From the NCBI GenBank assembly GCA_028874215.1, contig JAPPLF010000077.1, forward strand, positions 1 through 64,000: a DNA stretch of 64,000 bases, given 5' to 3'. The DNA comes from Acidobacteriota bacterium (GTDB lineage: Bacteria > Acidobacteriota > UBA6911 > RPQK01 > JAJDTT01). Below are positions 34,634-42,551 of this stretch, in pieces. The notes below the pieces were generated by a model. The model did not search any database. It worked only from the letters and a program-made list of their open reading frames with translations, and had not been told where the DNA came from. Each line of letters starts with the position of its first letter. The first letter of the stretch is position 1. A program made the translations under genes and the position numbers.

Positions 34634-34965
34634 AGGACGGGGACCCCGTCGCGTTCGACGGCTTCTCTGAATGTTGACTGGAGGGTTGCCAGCCGTTCCC
34701 ACTCGGCCTGCGTGTAAGCCATGATCGAGGGCACTGCCCAAGAGGTCGCAGCCAGATCGTAACCGATTCGCCGTAGCGGGCGCTTGAGGCCGTTCGCTTC
34801 GTTTTTGACGATGATGAGCACGTCGATATCGCTGTCCTGGTGGGCATCTCCGCGTGCCTTGGAGCCGTATATGACCATGCGCAACACCGCGCCACGGTGC
34901 CTTTCTTTAAGGGCCTTCCGGTACTTTTCCAGCCAGGTTTGTTCTTCTGGATGAAGAGTCAACAT
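34630..34965 (-). CDS. MNT-type minimal nucleotidyltransferase antitoxin
   Basis: 111 residues from ATG 34965, with GAGGTG nine bases upstream; the longer open frame adds 13 poorly supported codons. The nucleotidyltransferase signature is complete: GSKARGDAHQDSDIDVLI, with Gly-Ser and the two metal-binding aspartates of SDxD. Such small proteins partner UPF0332/HEPN toxins and neutralise them, in studied cases by adding AMP residues. The pair lies between convergent neighbours and has no link to metabolic genes, as expected for a mobile defence or stability module. Confidence 0.83.
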   Translation of the reverse strand: MLTLHPEEQTWLEKYRKALKERHRGAVLRMVIYGSKARGDAHQDSDIDVLIIVKNEANGLKRPLRRIGYDLAATSWAVPSIMAYTQAEWERLATLQSTFREAVERDGVPVL

Positions 34966-35153
34966 GGGTTCACACCTCGATTGCATGCTCCTTCGTGATG
35001 ACACCCTCAGCGTAGCACACGGTTGTCAGATCGCATTCCTTTTTTACCGGATCCATTAACGTCGACCACCGGCATAGAGACATCTCGAAGGTTGAAGGGT
35101 CTGGGCTTGATATGATGATCGGGCGATTCCCGCTGGGGGCAAGGAGCGAGACC

Positions 35154-35525
35154 ATGATCAAGGGGGTTCATACCATTTTCTACTCGTCGGAGCCGGAAGC
35201 GTTGCGCGAATTCCTCCGCGACAAGCTGGGCTTCGACTCCTACACCGACGTCGGCGGCGGCTGGCTCATCTTCGACCTGCCGGAGGCGGACATGGGCGTA
35301 CATCCCACCGACCCCTCCGGGAAACACGGCAGTCCGGCCGGTACCCACGCCATCTCCTTCTACTGCGAAGACATCCGGGCCACGGTGGAGGATCTGGCGC
35401 ACCGGGGCGTCGAGTTCGACGGCGATGTGACTGACCAGGGCTTCGGACTCGTGACCTATTTCAAGATGCCCGGCGGCGTGCGGGTGCAGCTCTACCAGCC
35501 CTACTATCGCAAGGACGGACGCTGA
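35154..35525 (+). CDS. VOC-superfamily (glyoxalase/bleomycin-resistance-like) protein
   Basis: 123 residues from ATG 35154, with AAGGAG at 35141-35146; an earlier in-frame start at 35112 is less likely. Two beta-alpha-beta-beta-beta modules typical of the vicinal oxygen chelate fold are seen: VHTIFYSSEPEALREFLRDKL with FDLPEADMGVHP, then HAISFYCEDIRATVEDL with TYFKMPGGVRVQLYQP. Candidate metal ligands are His in VHTI and HAIS and a late Glu/Gln. Function within the superfamily (isomerase, dioxygenase or drug-binding) cannot be assigned. Confidence 0.82.
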   Translation: MIKGVHTIFYSSEPEALREFLRDKLGFDSYTDVGGGWLIFDLPEADMGVHPTDPSGKHGSPAGTHAISFYCEDIRATVEDLAHRGVEFDGDVTDQGFGLVTYFKMPGGVRVQLYQPYYRKDGR

Positions 35526-35592
35526 TCCGCCCCCATGGTCCGCTCCACCCGCCGTCATCCAGGCGATCCGGATCTGCGGACGGCCGCGTTTG

Positions 35593-35620
35593 TTGTACCG
35601 AACGGAGCAGCGGGTATAAT
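35593..35620 (+). promoter_or_regulatory. Sigma70-type promoter before the GWxTD gene
   Basis: A consensus TATAAT at 35615-35620 with TTGTAC at 35593-35598, spacing 16. Transcription would start near 35627, about 40 bases before ATG 35666. Confidence 0.55.
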
Positions 35621-35665
35621 GGATGGGGTCGGCTGTCTAACCCGGTCGGGATCTCCGAGGTGCTC

Positions 35666-37345
35666 ATGTCTGGAACCTTCGCAAGTCCTCCCATGCCGTT
35701 CAGGTTCGTTCTGCTTGCCTTGTTTCTGGCTCTGCTCCCGGTCCAGGCCAAAGAGAAGAAGCGGGACGACAAGGCCGTCCTCCAGGAAGAGCAGCAGGAC
35801 TACTACAAGAAATGGCTCAAGGAGGACGTCGTCTACATCATCACCGATGAAGAGCTGGCCGTGTTCAACGGCCTGGGCACCATGGAGGAGAAGGAGCAGT
35901 TCATCGAGCAGTTCTGGCGCCGGCGGGACCCGGACCTGAGAACCGCCATCAACGAATACAAGGAAGAGCATTATCGGCGCATCGCCTATGCCAACGAGCG
36001 CTTTCCCAGCGGAAAGCCGGGCTGGATGACCGATCGGGGCCGGGTCTACATTATTCATGGGCCGCCGGACCAGATTACTTCCCGTGCCGGAGGCGGCTTC
36101 TACGCCCGGCCCATGCACGAGGGGGGAGGGGTGACCTCCACCTATCCCTTCGAAACCTGGCGCTACCGCTATATCGAGGGTCTGGGACAGGAGATCGAAC
36201 TGGAGTTCGTGGACGCTTCTCTGAGTGGAGAGTACCGGCTCAGCCTGGACCACAATGAGAAGGACGCGCTGCTCTATCTTCCAGGCGGCGGCCTGACCCT
36301 GGCCGAGGAGATGGGCCTGGCCGAGAAGAAGGACCGCCCCTTCTTCTCCCCGGGCATGCGGGACAGCTTCCCTTACATGGCCACCCGGGCCCAGGACGAC
36401 GTGTTCGAGCGCTACGAGCGTTACGTCAGGATCAAGGCGCCGAAGCCCATCAAGTACGGCGATCTGAAAGGGCTCGTGGATGTTTCCATCGGCTACGAAA
36501 CGCTCCCCTTCCGGGTCCGGCGCGACTACTTCAAGCTGGGCGACGATCGGGTGGTGGTGCCGGTCACGGTGGAACTCGACAACGGCGAACTGTCGTACAA
36601 GCTGGAAAAGAATCAAAGTTACGTGGCCAAGGTGGGGGTCTACGGCGCTGTCACCAGCATGACCAGGGAGATCGTGGACGAGTTCGACTACGACCTGGTG
36701 CAGACCTACCTTCCGGAGGCCTACGCCGCCCAGAACCGGAAACAGGGCCGGTCCACCTACCAGAAGATCCTGGTCCTGGACCGCAAGCTGCGTTACCGCT
36801 TGGACCTGGTGGTCAAGGACCTGCGTAGCGGCAAGGTGGGAGTCAGCCGGACGGCCATCGTCCCTCCGGCCTTTGGCGGCGAGAACCTGAAAGCAAGTTC
36901 CCTGATCCTCACGGACCTGGTTCGGCAACTGGAGGACATGGAAAAGGACGAGATGTTCGTCCTGGGAAACGTGAAGGTGCGTCCCGTCCTGGATCACAAA
37001 TTCGCCGCCTCGGCGCCCCTGGCCGTCTATCTTCAGGTCTACAACGTGAACGCCGACCAGGCCACTCTGGTCCCGTCCATTGAGGCCAGCTACCGCATCT
37101 CCAAGGGTAAGAAGGTCCTCATGGAAGAAGTGGACGAGACGGGAGCGTCGATCCAGTATTTCTCGGGCCAGCGCATGGTCCTGGTCAAGAGCCTTCCCAT
37201 CCGGCAACTGAAGCCCGGCCGGTACCACCTGAACGTGAAGGTCCACGACAAGATCAGCGACCAGGAGGTCAGCGCCGGCCAGGGTTTTCAGGTGCGCGCG
37301 CCGTCTGGGGCCGACAGCCTGAACAAGACCGCATCTCTCCAGTAG
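35666..37345 (+). CDS. GWxTD-domain exported protein
   Basis: 559 residues from ATG 35666, chosen because GAGG (35656-35659) lies six bases upstream; ATG 35693 would also retain the signal peptide (RFVLLALFLALLPVQA). The N-terminal third carries the GWxTD domain named for GWMTD (119-123), followed by RGRVYIIHGPPD. It is preceded by the charged helical segment EEKEQFIEQFWRRRDPD. The rest is beta-rich. GWxTD proteins are common in Acidobacteriota and related phyla and have no established function; they are thought to be envelope proteins. The gene has its own promoter and is followed 29 bases later by the transporter gene. Confidence 0.88.
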   Translation: MSGTFASPPMPFRFVLLALFLALLPVQAKEKKRDDKAVLQEEQQDYYKKWLKEDVVYIITDEELAVFNGLGTMEEKEQFIEQFWRRRDPDLRTAINEYKEEHYRRIAYANERFPSGKPGWMTDRGRVYIIHGPPDQITSRAGGGFYARPMHEGGGVTSTYPFETWRYRYIEGLGQEIELEFVDASLSGEYRLSLDHNEKDALLYLPGGGLTLAEEMGLAEKKDRPFFSPGMRDSFPYMATRAQDDVFERYERYVRIKAPKPIKYGDLKGLVDVSIGYETLPFRVRRDYFKLGDDRVVVPVTVELDNGELSYKLEKNQSYVAKVGVYGAVTSMTREIVDEFDYDLVQTYLPEAYAAQNRKQGRSTYQKILVLDRKLRYRLDLVVKDLRSGKVGVSRTAIVPPAFGGENLKASSLILTDLVRQLEDMEKDEMFVLGNVKVRPVLDHKFAASAPLAVYLQVYNVNADQATLVPSIEASYRISKGKKVLMEEVDETGASIQYFSGQRMVLVKSLPIRQLKPGRYHLNVKVHDKISDQEVSAGQGFQVRAPSGADSLNKTASLQ

Positions 37346-37374
37346 TGCGCTCGCAATAGCTCCGGAGGTTCTCC

Positions 37375-38766
37375 CTGACCGCTACCCCGTCCTCTCCCCG
37401 GAGCCGGGTCCGCTACTCCGTCCTGGTCTGGCTCTGCGTGGCGGCCGCCATCGCCTACATCCAACGCAACTACCTCTCGGTGGCCGAGAGCACCATCCGG
37501 ACCGACCTGGGTCTGAGCAAGGAGCAGATGGGGTGGATCCTGAGCGGCTTCTTCTGGGTCTACGCCGGATTCCAGGTGCCTGCCGGCTGGCTCGGGGATC
37601 GCTGGGGCGCGCGGCGGACCCTCCCTTTCTACTCGGTGGTCTGGTCGGTCTGCACCGTGGCTTCGGCGGTGGCGGGTACGGCGTTGGCTCTCTGGCTGGC
37701 CGGCCCGGGTGGAGCGATTCTGGCGGCCTACCTCTGGCTGCTGGTTCCCCGCATGTTCTCCGGCGCGGCCCAGGCGGGCATCTTCCCCTGTTCCGCGGTC
37801 GTGCTGTCGAGATGGATGCCGGTGAACCGGTTGGCCGTTTCGAGCGGCTCTCTCGGCGCCGGGATGCAGATCGGAGCCATCCTCGTCGCCTTCCTGACCG
37901 GGATCCTCCTGGAGTGGGGCGTCACCTGGCGTTGGCTCTTCGTCCTCTACGCGCTCCCCGGGGGAGTCTGGGCGCTCCTGTTCTATCGCTGGTTTCGGGA
38001 CCGCCCGCGGGACCACGCCTCCGTTACGCCCGGCGAATTGGAATTGCTACTGTCCGAAACCAAGGCGGCGCAGGATTCGCAGGGGGACCCGGACGAAGAA
38101 CCGGACCGGAGCCGGCCGGTCAAGACGCCGTGGAAACATCTGGCCGCGAGCCCGGCCATGTGGGCTATCTGCGGACAGCAGTACTTCCGGGCCGCCGGGT
38201 ACATCTTCTACGCCAGTTGGTTTCCCACCTATCTGCAGGAGTCACGGGGTGTCTCGGTGGCCGAGTCGGGACTGCTGACGAGTGTTCCCCTGATCGCGAT
38301 TCTATTCGGAGGACCGTTGGGCGGCGTCGTCTCCGATTGGATCTACTCCAGGAGCGGGAACGTGGCAATGGCCCGGAAGGGGATGGCCTTGGGCTGCCTC
38401 ATGGTCGGCGTGCTGCTCACGGTGTCCGGATGTCTGGTTCACAATCCGTTGCTCGCCGTCTCTCTCATCGGGATCGGTGGCTTCTTCGCCGCTTTCGTCA
38501 GCCCCATCGTCAATTCGCTGACCATTGCCATGGGCGGAAACAACGTGGCGACCATCTTCGGCACCATGAACATGGCCGGAAACCTGGGAGCGGCAACATT
38601 TCCCGTCGTCGTCCCGCTGCTCCTGGGTCCGTCGGGCGACAACTGGACCCCCGTCTTGTGGGTGTTCTGCGGCGTCTACGTGGTGGCCGCTCTGTTCTGG
38701 CTGATGCTCAAACCGGAGGGCACCTTCGTCGGGCAATCGCTTCTTTCTCGGGTCCCGCCGTCGTAG
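37375..38766 (+). CDS. Major facilitator superfamily transporter, probable CTG start
   Basis: 463 residues if begun at CTG 37375. The frame is open from 37360 (stop at 37357), and a GGAGG at 37364-37368 lies six bases before this CTG. The first conventional codon, GTG 37438, falls inside the first transmembrane segment (VRYSVLVWLCVAAAIAYIQ) and has no ribosome site. The protein has 12 hydrophobic segments. It carries the MFS loop GWLGDRWGARRTLPF after TM2 and a central charged loop. It resembles the anion:cation symporter branch (hexuronate/glucarate/phthalate carriers), as suggested by YIQRNYLSVAES and LGLSKEQMGWILSGFFWVYA. The substrate is probably an organic acid or sugar acid. Confidence 0.83.
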   Translation: MTATPSSPRSRVRYSVLVWLCVAAAIAYIQRNYLSVAESTIRTDLGLSKEQMGWILSGFFWVYAGFQVPAGWLGDRWGARRTLPFYSVVWSVCTVASAVAGTALALWLAGPGGAILAAYLWLLVPRMFSGAAQAGIFPCSAVVLSRWMPVNRLAVSSGSLGAGMQIGAILVAFLTGILLEWGVTWRWLFVLYALPGGVWALLFYRWFRDRPRDHASVTPGELELLLSETKAAQDSQGDPDEEPDRSRPVKTPWKHLAASPAMWAICGQQYFRAAGYIFYASWFPTYLQESRGVSVAESGLLTSVPLIAILFGGPLGGVVSDWIYSRSGNVAMARKGMALGCLMVGVLLTVSGCLVHNPLLAVSLIGIGGFFAAFVSPIVNSLTIAMGGNNVATIFGTMNMAGNLGAATFPVVVPLLLGPSGDNWTPVLWVFCGVYVVAALFWLMLKPEGTFVGQSLLSRVPPS

Positions 38767-38783
38767 TAGACTGGGCGGCAACC

Positions 38784-39434
38784 ATGCGGGTCTCCCGGAA
38801 CATGAAGCATTGGTTGGCCTTGGGCATTCTGTTCCAGGTCTGCCAGAGCGTCGAGATCCAAGCCGGGTCCATTCCCAAGCCGCGGCCCCGCATTCCCTTT
38901 CAGGCGGTCCAGCCGGGCAAGGGGGTGTTTCTGGTGGCCAAGCAGGGGATGCTCGACCCTCGGTTTCGCCGCACCGTGGTCCTGCTCGTGGCCCACGGTC
39001 CGTCCGGTACGCTCGGTGTGATCGTCAACCGGGCGACCGACGTCTCCCTGGAGGAAGTCCTGCCTCAACTCGAGAAACCGGGAGGAAAAGCCCGCCTCTA
39101 CTACGGCGGTCCGGTGGGTATGGATACGCTCATGTTTCTGATCCGGAGCGAGGAACCTCTGGAGCAGACGACCAATGTAATGGGGGACGTCTATTTCGGA
39201 GGCGACAAGACCACACTGGAACGTCTTTTGGAAGAGGAGAGGGGTTCCCACCAGCTCCGCCTCTTCGTCGGACATTCAGGCTGGGCCCCGGGACAGTTGG
39301 ATTCGGAACTGGACCGGGGTGACTGGCGCCTCTTTCGGGCCAATGCATTCACCGTATTCGAGAAACGCCTGGACAGCATCTGGTCCGACTTCATGGAGCC
39401 GCCGAAAACCGAAAGGGAAGTGGCGGCCCGATGA
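38784..39434 (+). CDS. AlgH/YqgE (UPF0301) family protein with an apparent signal peptide
   Basis: 216 residues. The family core is unmistakable: LVAKQGMLDPRFRRTVVLLV, GTLGVIVNRATD, YYGGPVGMDTLMFLI, and VGHSGWAPGQLDSEL. Known AlgH/YqgE proteins are cytoplasmic and of about 185 residues. Here an extra N-terminal hydrophobic segment (HWLALGILFQVCQSVEIQAG) before the core suggests export or membrane anchoring. ATG 38784 or ATG 38802 may start it; neither has a strong ribosome site. The function of the family is unsettled (linked to alginate regulation in Pseudomonas). Confidence 0.85.
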   Translation: MRVSRNMKHWLALGILFQVCQSVEIQAGSIPKPRPRIPFQAVQPGKGVFLVAKQGMLDPRFRRTVVLLVAHGPSGTLGVIVNRATDVSLEEVLPQLEKPGGKARLYYGGPVGMDTLMFLIRSEEPLEQTTNVMGDVYFGGDKTTLERLLEEERGSHQLRLFVGHSGWAPGQLDSELDRGDWRLFRANAFTVFEKRLDSIWSDFMEPPKTEREVAAR

Positions 39435-39458
39435 GCAGTTCCGGATAGGAGGCGGACG

Positions 39459-40538
39459 ATGGGAAACGAACCCGGAGATCCATCCTACTCCCGCCGTCAG
39501 TGGATGGGACTGGCCGCGTTGGGCGGCGTAACGGCCGTCGCCGCCGGCCCGCGGCAGGCGCCCTCCGAACCACCGCCGGGTCCGCACCGTCTCGCGCTGA
39601 GGGCGGGAGAGCTGGAGGCCCTGGTGGTGGACAACCACGACGGACTGGCCGGCGAGGAACAGAAACACAGCCGGGCTTCGGTTCCCCAAGTGGCCGGGGG
39701 ACTGGGACGCCTGACCGTCGCGGTCCCCTTCGAGAGGCGCCACAATGGCTACAACGGGATCGCGCGCTTCAGTTCCGGTGGTTCGCCACACCCCTTTCTT
39801 CCGGTTGCTTCGGGCCTGAACTGCGAGTTCTTCTTCGACGGGACCGAGGGCACCTTCGAGCCCCGCTGGAGCGACCTGGAGAACTTCCGGGCCCAACCGT
39901 CGAGCCTGAAGCGGATCTCCGGGCAGGAGGCCTGGCTCCAGATCGAACCCGGCGAGCGATGGGGAGTCCATGTGGAGACCACGTTCAAGTTGGTAAAGCC
40001 GTGGTTCCTGGACGTGGAGCACGCCTTCACACCGACACGGCTGGACAGGATACGGACCCGGTATCTGGGCGTGTTCTGGGCCAGCTACATCCAGGCGCCC
40101 CGAAATCCGGGCTACTATCTCTGGGGCCGGCGGTCCAGCTTCGAGGCCCCGGCCTGGCACGGCATCTTTGACGCCCTGGATCTGTATGAATCGGGAGCGA
40201 TCCAGGCCGAGCGGGGTCCGGTCGGTGACGCGTTCCGGGGCCAGGGAAGGCGGCTGCTTTACAGTTTCGGCTCGGTTCGCTACGTGGAGCCGCTGATGGC
40301 CGGCAAGGTCCACGGCATGTTGCTGGCCTACCTGTTCCGCCCTTCGGACGAGTTGGAGATCCGCCCCGCCTTCAACGCCGGCGGTGGTGGCGTCGGCGGC
40401 CCCGCATGGGACTACCAGGCGGTGGTTCCGAACCCACAGGAGGGACGCCGTTACAGCTTCCGGCTGAGAGTCGTCTACAAGCCTTTCGAAGCTCTGGACG
40501 AAGCCCTGGACCTGCACCGGGATTGGGTCGCCGGATAG
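39459..40538 (+). CDS. Tat-exported conserved hypothetical protein
   Basis: 359 residues with AGGAGG (39447-39452) seven bases before the ATG and a twin-arginine-like leader (YSRRQWMGLAALGG). I do not recognise a named domain. Distinct motifs include HNGYNGIARF, SGLNCEFFFDG, GVFWASYIQAPRNPGYYLW and PAWDYQAVVPNPQEGRRYSF. Their alternating aromatic and polar pattern suggests a beta-sandwich, possibly sugar-binding. The 3' end of this gene (40356-40529) is duplicated at 41452-41625, on the far side of the higBA genes. Confidence 0.7.
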   Translation: MGNEPGDPSYSRRQWMGLAALGGVTAVAAGPRQAPSEPPPGPHRLALRAGELEALVVDNHDGLAGEEQKHSRASVPQVAGGLGRLTVAVPFERRHNGYNGIARFSSGGSPHPFLPVASGLNCEFFFDGTEGTFEPRWSDLENFRAQPSSLKRISGQEAWLQIEPGERWGVHVETTFKLVKPWFLDVEHAFTPTRLDRIRTRYLGVFWASYIQAPRNPGYYLWGRRSSFEAPAWHGIFDALDLYESGAIQAERGPVGDAFRGQGRRLLYSFGSVRYVEPLMAGKVHGMLLAYLFRPSDELEIRPAFNAGGGGVGGPAWDYQAVVPNPQEGRRYSFRLRVVYKPFEALDEALDLHRDWVAG

Positions 40539-40669
40539 TCTCGAACTGGAACCATCTTCTTCCTACAAGATTGACGGGTAGCCGAAACCCGTACGGAAGG
40601 TCGCGAAATCGTTTGATCGCAAACAAGCGCTGAAGGCGACAACCCCGCGAGATCGATGCAGAAATGGGA

Positions 40670-40984
40670 CTAAGCGGCCCTGGTCCCATGGGGAGTCACT
40701 TCCTTGTCGAGTCGATCCTTGAGAACAGCCTTCGCTGATTCGAGCTCGTAGCGTGACTGCAAATTCATCCAGAATCGAGCGGAGTTTCCGAAGTACCTGC
40801 CTAGCCGGAGCGCCGTGTCTGCCGTGATGGCGCGTTTCTCGTGAAAGATCTCGTTGATCCGGCGAGGCGGCACCGAGATGTCCTTTGCCAGCCGGTACTG
40901 GGTCAGGCTCAACGGCTTCATGAACTCCTCCCGCAGGATTTCTCCGGGATGGGTCGGTTTCAAGGTTTTGTCTCTCTGATCCAT
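40670..40984 (-). CDS. higA: HigA-family antitoxin
   Basis: 104 residues, the typical length. The HigA opening is present (PTHPGEILREEFMKPLSLTQ), followed by an XRE-type helix-turn-helix (YRLAKDISVPPRRINEIFHEKRAIT) and ALRLGRYFGNSARFWMNLQSRYELE, highly characteristic of addiction-module HigA proteins. It neutralises HigB and represses the operon by binding the promoter palindrome at 41303-41315. It lies 25 bases after the toxin gene, the toxin-first order typical of higBA. Confidence 0.92.
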   Translation of the reverse strand: MDQRDKTLKPTHPGEILREEFMKPLSLTQYRLAKDISVPPRRINEIFHEKRAITADTALRLGRYFGNSARFWMNLQSRYELESAKAVLKDRLDKEVTPHGTRAA

Positions 40985-41009
40985 TGATCAGTCCCTTTCC
41001 AGCCTCCTG

Positions 41010-41291
41010 CTAGTGATAGTCCACCACTTCCACGTCATAGGCGTCGCCGGTCTCCCAGTGAAAACAGATCCGCCATTGTCGATTGATCCGGACGCCATAT
41101 TGTCCTTTACGGTTGCCCGAGAGCGCCTCCAGCCGGCTGGAGGGTATCGCCTTGAGATCCCCGAGCGATTCGGCTGCGTCCAGCATTTCCAGCTTCCTGA
41201 GTGCGCCTTTCTTCAAAGCCGTCGGAAATTTCCTTTGGAGTCGTCTGTTGAAGAGCTTTTCGGTGTCCTTGCAGTGGAAGCTCTTGATCAA
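41010..41291 (-). CDS. higB: HigB/RelE-family toxin
   Basis: 93 residues from TTG 41291 (MIKSFHCKDTEKLF), matching the family's usual start and length; the frame is open further upstream only through the promoter. Core features are KDTEKLFNRR, RKLEMLDAAESLGDL and RINRQWRICFHWE with the arginine and aromatic residues used for ribosome-dependent mRNA cleavage. It closes with DAYDVEVVDYH. The predicted transcription start coincides with the TTG, so the mRNA is probably leaderless. The region is visibly AT-richer than its surroundings. Confidence 0.9.
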   Translation of the reverse strand: MIKSFHCKDTEKLFNRRLQRKFPTALKKGALRKLEMLDAAESLGDLKAIPSSRLEALSGNRKGQYGVRINRQWRICFHWETGDAYDVEVVDYH

Positions 41292-41297
41292 GAAGAA

Positions 41298-41326
41298 ATA
41301 ATAACGCGGTGCGTTAAGGTTGTCAA
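41298..41326 (-). promoter_or_regulatory. higBA promoter with operator palindrome
   Basis: On the minus strand, TTGACA (complement of 41321-41326) and TATTAT (complement of 41298-41303) are separated by exactly 17 bases. Between and touching them is a perfect inverted repeat AACGC-3-GCGTT (41303-41315), the likely HigA operator. The predicted start of transcription near 41291 falls on the toxin start codon. Confidence 0.75.
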
Positions 41327-41422
41327 ACGTTATGGTCTGGGAGGTGCCGGAGAAATCAGGTGGATTCAAGTCATTGATAACAGGAGAGTAATAAGATCCG
41401 AAAAAGCGATTGTCGTCGACCT

Positions 41423-41460
41423 CCGGCCGGTCAACGGAACCGTAGCGAATAGAGGTCCGC
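41423..41460 (-). pseudogene. Relic of a propeller-family gene 3' end
   Basis: These 38 bases match 42544-42581, the 3' end and stop of the propeller paralog at 42552, with three or four differences. On the minus strand they read the family ending DLYSLRFR followed by stop. No other part of such a gene is present, so it is a leftover from recombination. It joins the next relic at a shared GAGGTCCGC. Confidence 0.7.
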
Positions 41461-41625
41461 CCCGCCTTCAACGCCGGCGGTGGTGGTGTCGGCGGTCCCG
41501 CGTGGGACTACCAGGCGGTGGCTCCGAACCCGCAGGAGGGACGCCGCTACAGCTTCTGGCTGAGAGTCGTCTACAAGCCTTTCGAAGCTCTGGACGAGGC
41601 CCTTGACCTCCATCAGGAGTGGTTG
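41452..41625 (+). pseudogene. Duplicated 3' fragment of the hypothetical gene at 39459
   Basis: This 174-base segment is a near copy of 40356-40529 at a constant offset of 1096 bases. It encodes the same ending from RPAFNAGGGGVGGPAWDYQ to EALDEALDLH. It has no start or upstream part and is a non-functional duplicate. The stretch from 41626 to 41808 after it shows no recognisable gene. Confidence 0.85.
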
Positions 41626-41808
41626 AGCGGCCTACCGAAATCCCGGTTCGCCTTCTGGTTCAACCAGCGCCCGCGCGAGCGACGGAGGGCGGTGGCGTCG
41701 GAGCGTTGGCTGGCGGGAGGATGGGGGGCTCCAAGCGACCCGCACCGGCCCCGGAAAGCGCCCGCCCCCTGAGAAGCCGTGGACCGGATCCGCACGGGCA
41801 AGAGTCGG

Positions 41809-42468
41809 CTATTTCCTCCTCCGCGCCGCCGCGCGCATCGGCGGGACCACGTCGCCCCTGGCGCAGGAATCGATCAGAATCGCCAGGCGGCGCAGGCGGG
41901 TTTCTTCGCGTTTCGCGCTCACCACCCACCAAGTGACCTGCCTGCGGTACCAGGGCCGTTCCTCGTCCCAGTACTTCCACGCAGCGGGCACGGCCCTGAG
42001 CTGCCGCTCATACGCGGGCGGCAGGCTGACTTCGCCCTGTTCGTACGCCGCACGCTTCTCGTTCTCGGGGTCGCGGGCCCGGTAGGCGGCCAACCCCGCT
42101 CCGGTGACCAGCCCCGCCTCGATCAGGTCCTTCATGCGGCCGAGGTTGCGGGCGCTCCAGCGGCTGCTCTTCCTGCGCGGGGTGAAACGTATCTTGTAGC
42201 TCTCGTCGTCGACGGACTTCCTGATTCCATCGATCCAGCCGAAGCAGAGCGCTTCGTCCACCGACTCGGGCCAGGTGATGCTGGGCAGTCCGGTGGCCTT
42301 CTTGTAGTAGCCGACCCACAACTCGGCGGCGGTGTCGTGGTGCTCCACGAACCAGGCGCGCAGATCGGCCGGGGTGGGGAAGAAGCGCGGGTTGTCACTC
42401 GATGTGGTTCGGCGGTGAGAGTGGGTCGGAGGCCTGTCGCCGCCGCTACCTGGCCCGAAGAATGTCAA
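41809..42468 (-). CDS. YdeI/OmpD-associated-family protein
   Basis: About 219 residues if begun at TTG 42468; the start is uncertain because no ribosome site is visible and the open frame continues upstream. The family is clear from FFPTPADLRAWFVEHHDTA, ELWVGYYKKATGLPSITW, EALCFGWIDGIRKSVDDES, RKSSRWSARN and the basic C-terminus AKREETRLRRLAILIDSCA. Homologs are small cytoplasmic proteins of unclear role, one linked to bacteriocin or antimicrobial-peptide tolerance. The basic tail ends in AARRRK. Confidence 0.82.
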   Translation of the reverse strand: MTFFGPGSGGDRPPTHSHRRTTSSDNPRFFPTPADLRAWFVEHHDTAAELWVGYYKKATGLPSITWPESVDEALCFGWIDGIRKSVDDESYKIRFTPRRKSSRWSARNLGRMKDLIEAGLVTGAGLAAYRARDPENEKRAAYEQGEVSLPPAYERQLRAVPAAWKYWDEERPWYRRQVTWWVVSAKREETRLRRLAILIDSCARGDVVPPMRAAARRRK

Positions 42469-42551
42469 ATCAGAAGATTCTGGATGCCTCCGAGATGGCA
42501 CGGAAGTCCGGCGCCTGTTCAAAATAGCGGCGAAATCCTGATTCCGGCCGG

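Noticed and set aside
34970-35056. A 28-codon minus-strand frame (MDPVKKECDLTTVCYAEG...) ending just before the MNT gene
   Set aside because: It has no ribosome site and no family match. It could be a remnant of an antitoxin leader, but the evidence is too thin.
35007-35558. A 183-codon minus-strand frame opposite the VOC gene
   Set aside because: The + strand frame has a proper ribosome site and the VOC fold pattern; the antisense frame has neither.
41626-41808. Possible continuation of the duplicated gene end into a coding frame
   Set aside because: The frame runs on as low-complexity Arg/Pro/Ala sequence unlike any neighbour; no start, motif or homolog is visible.
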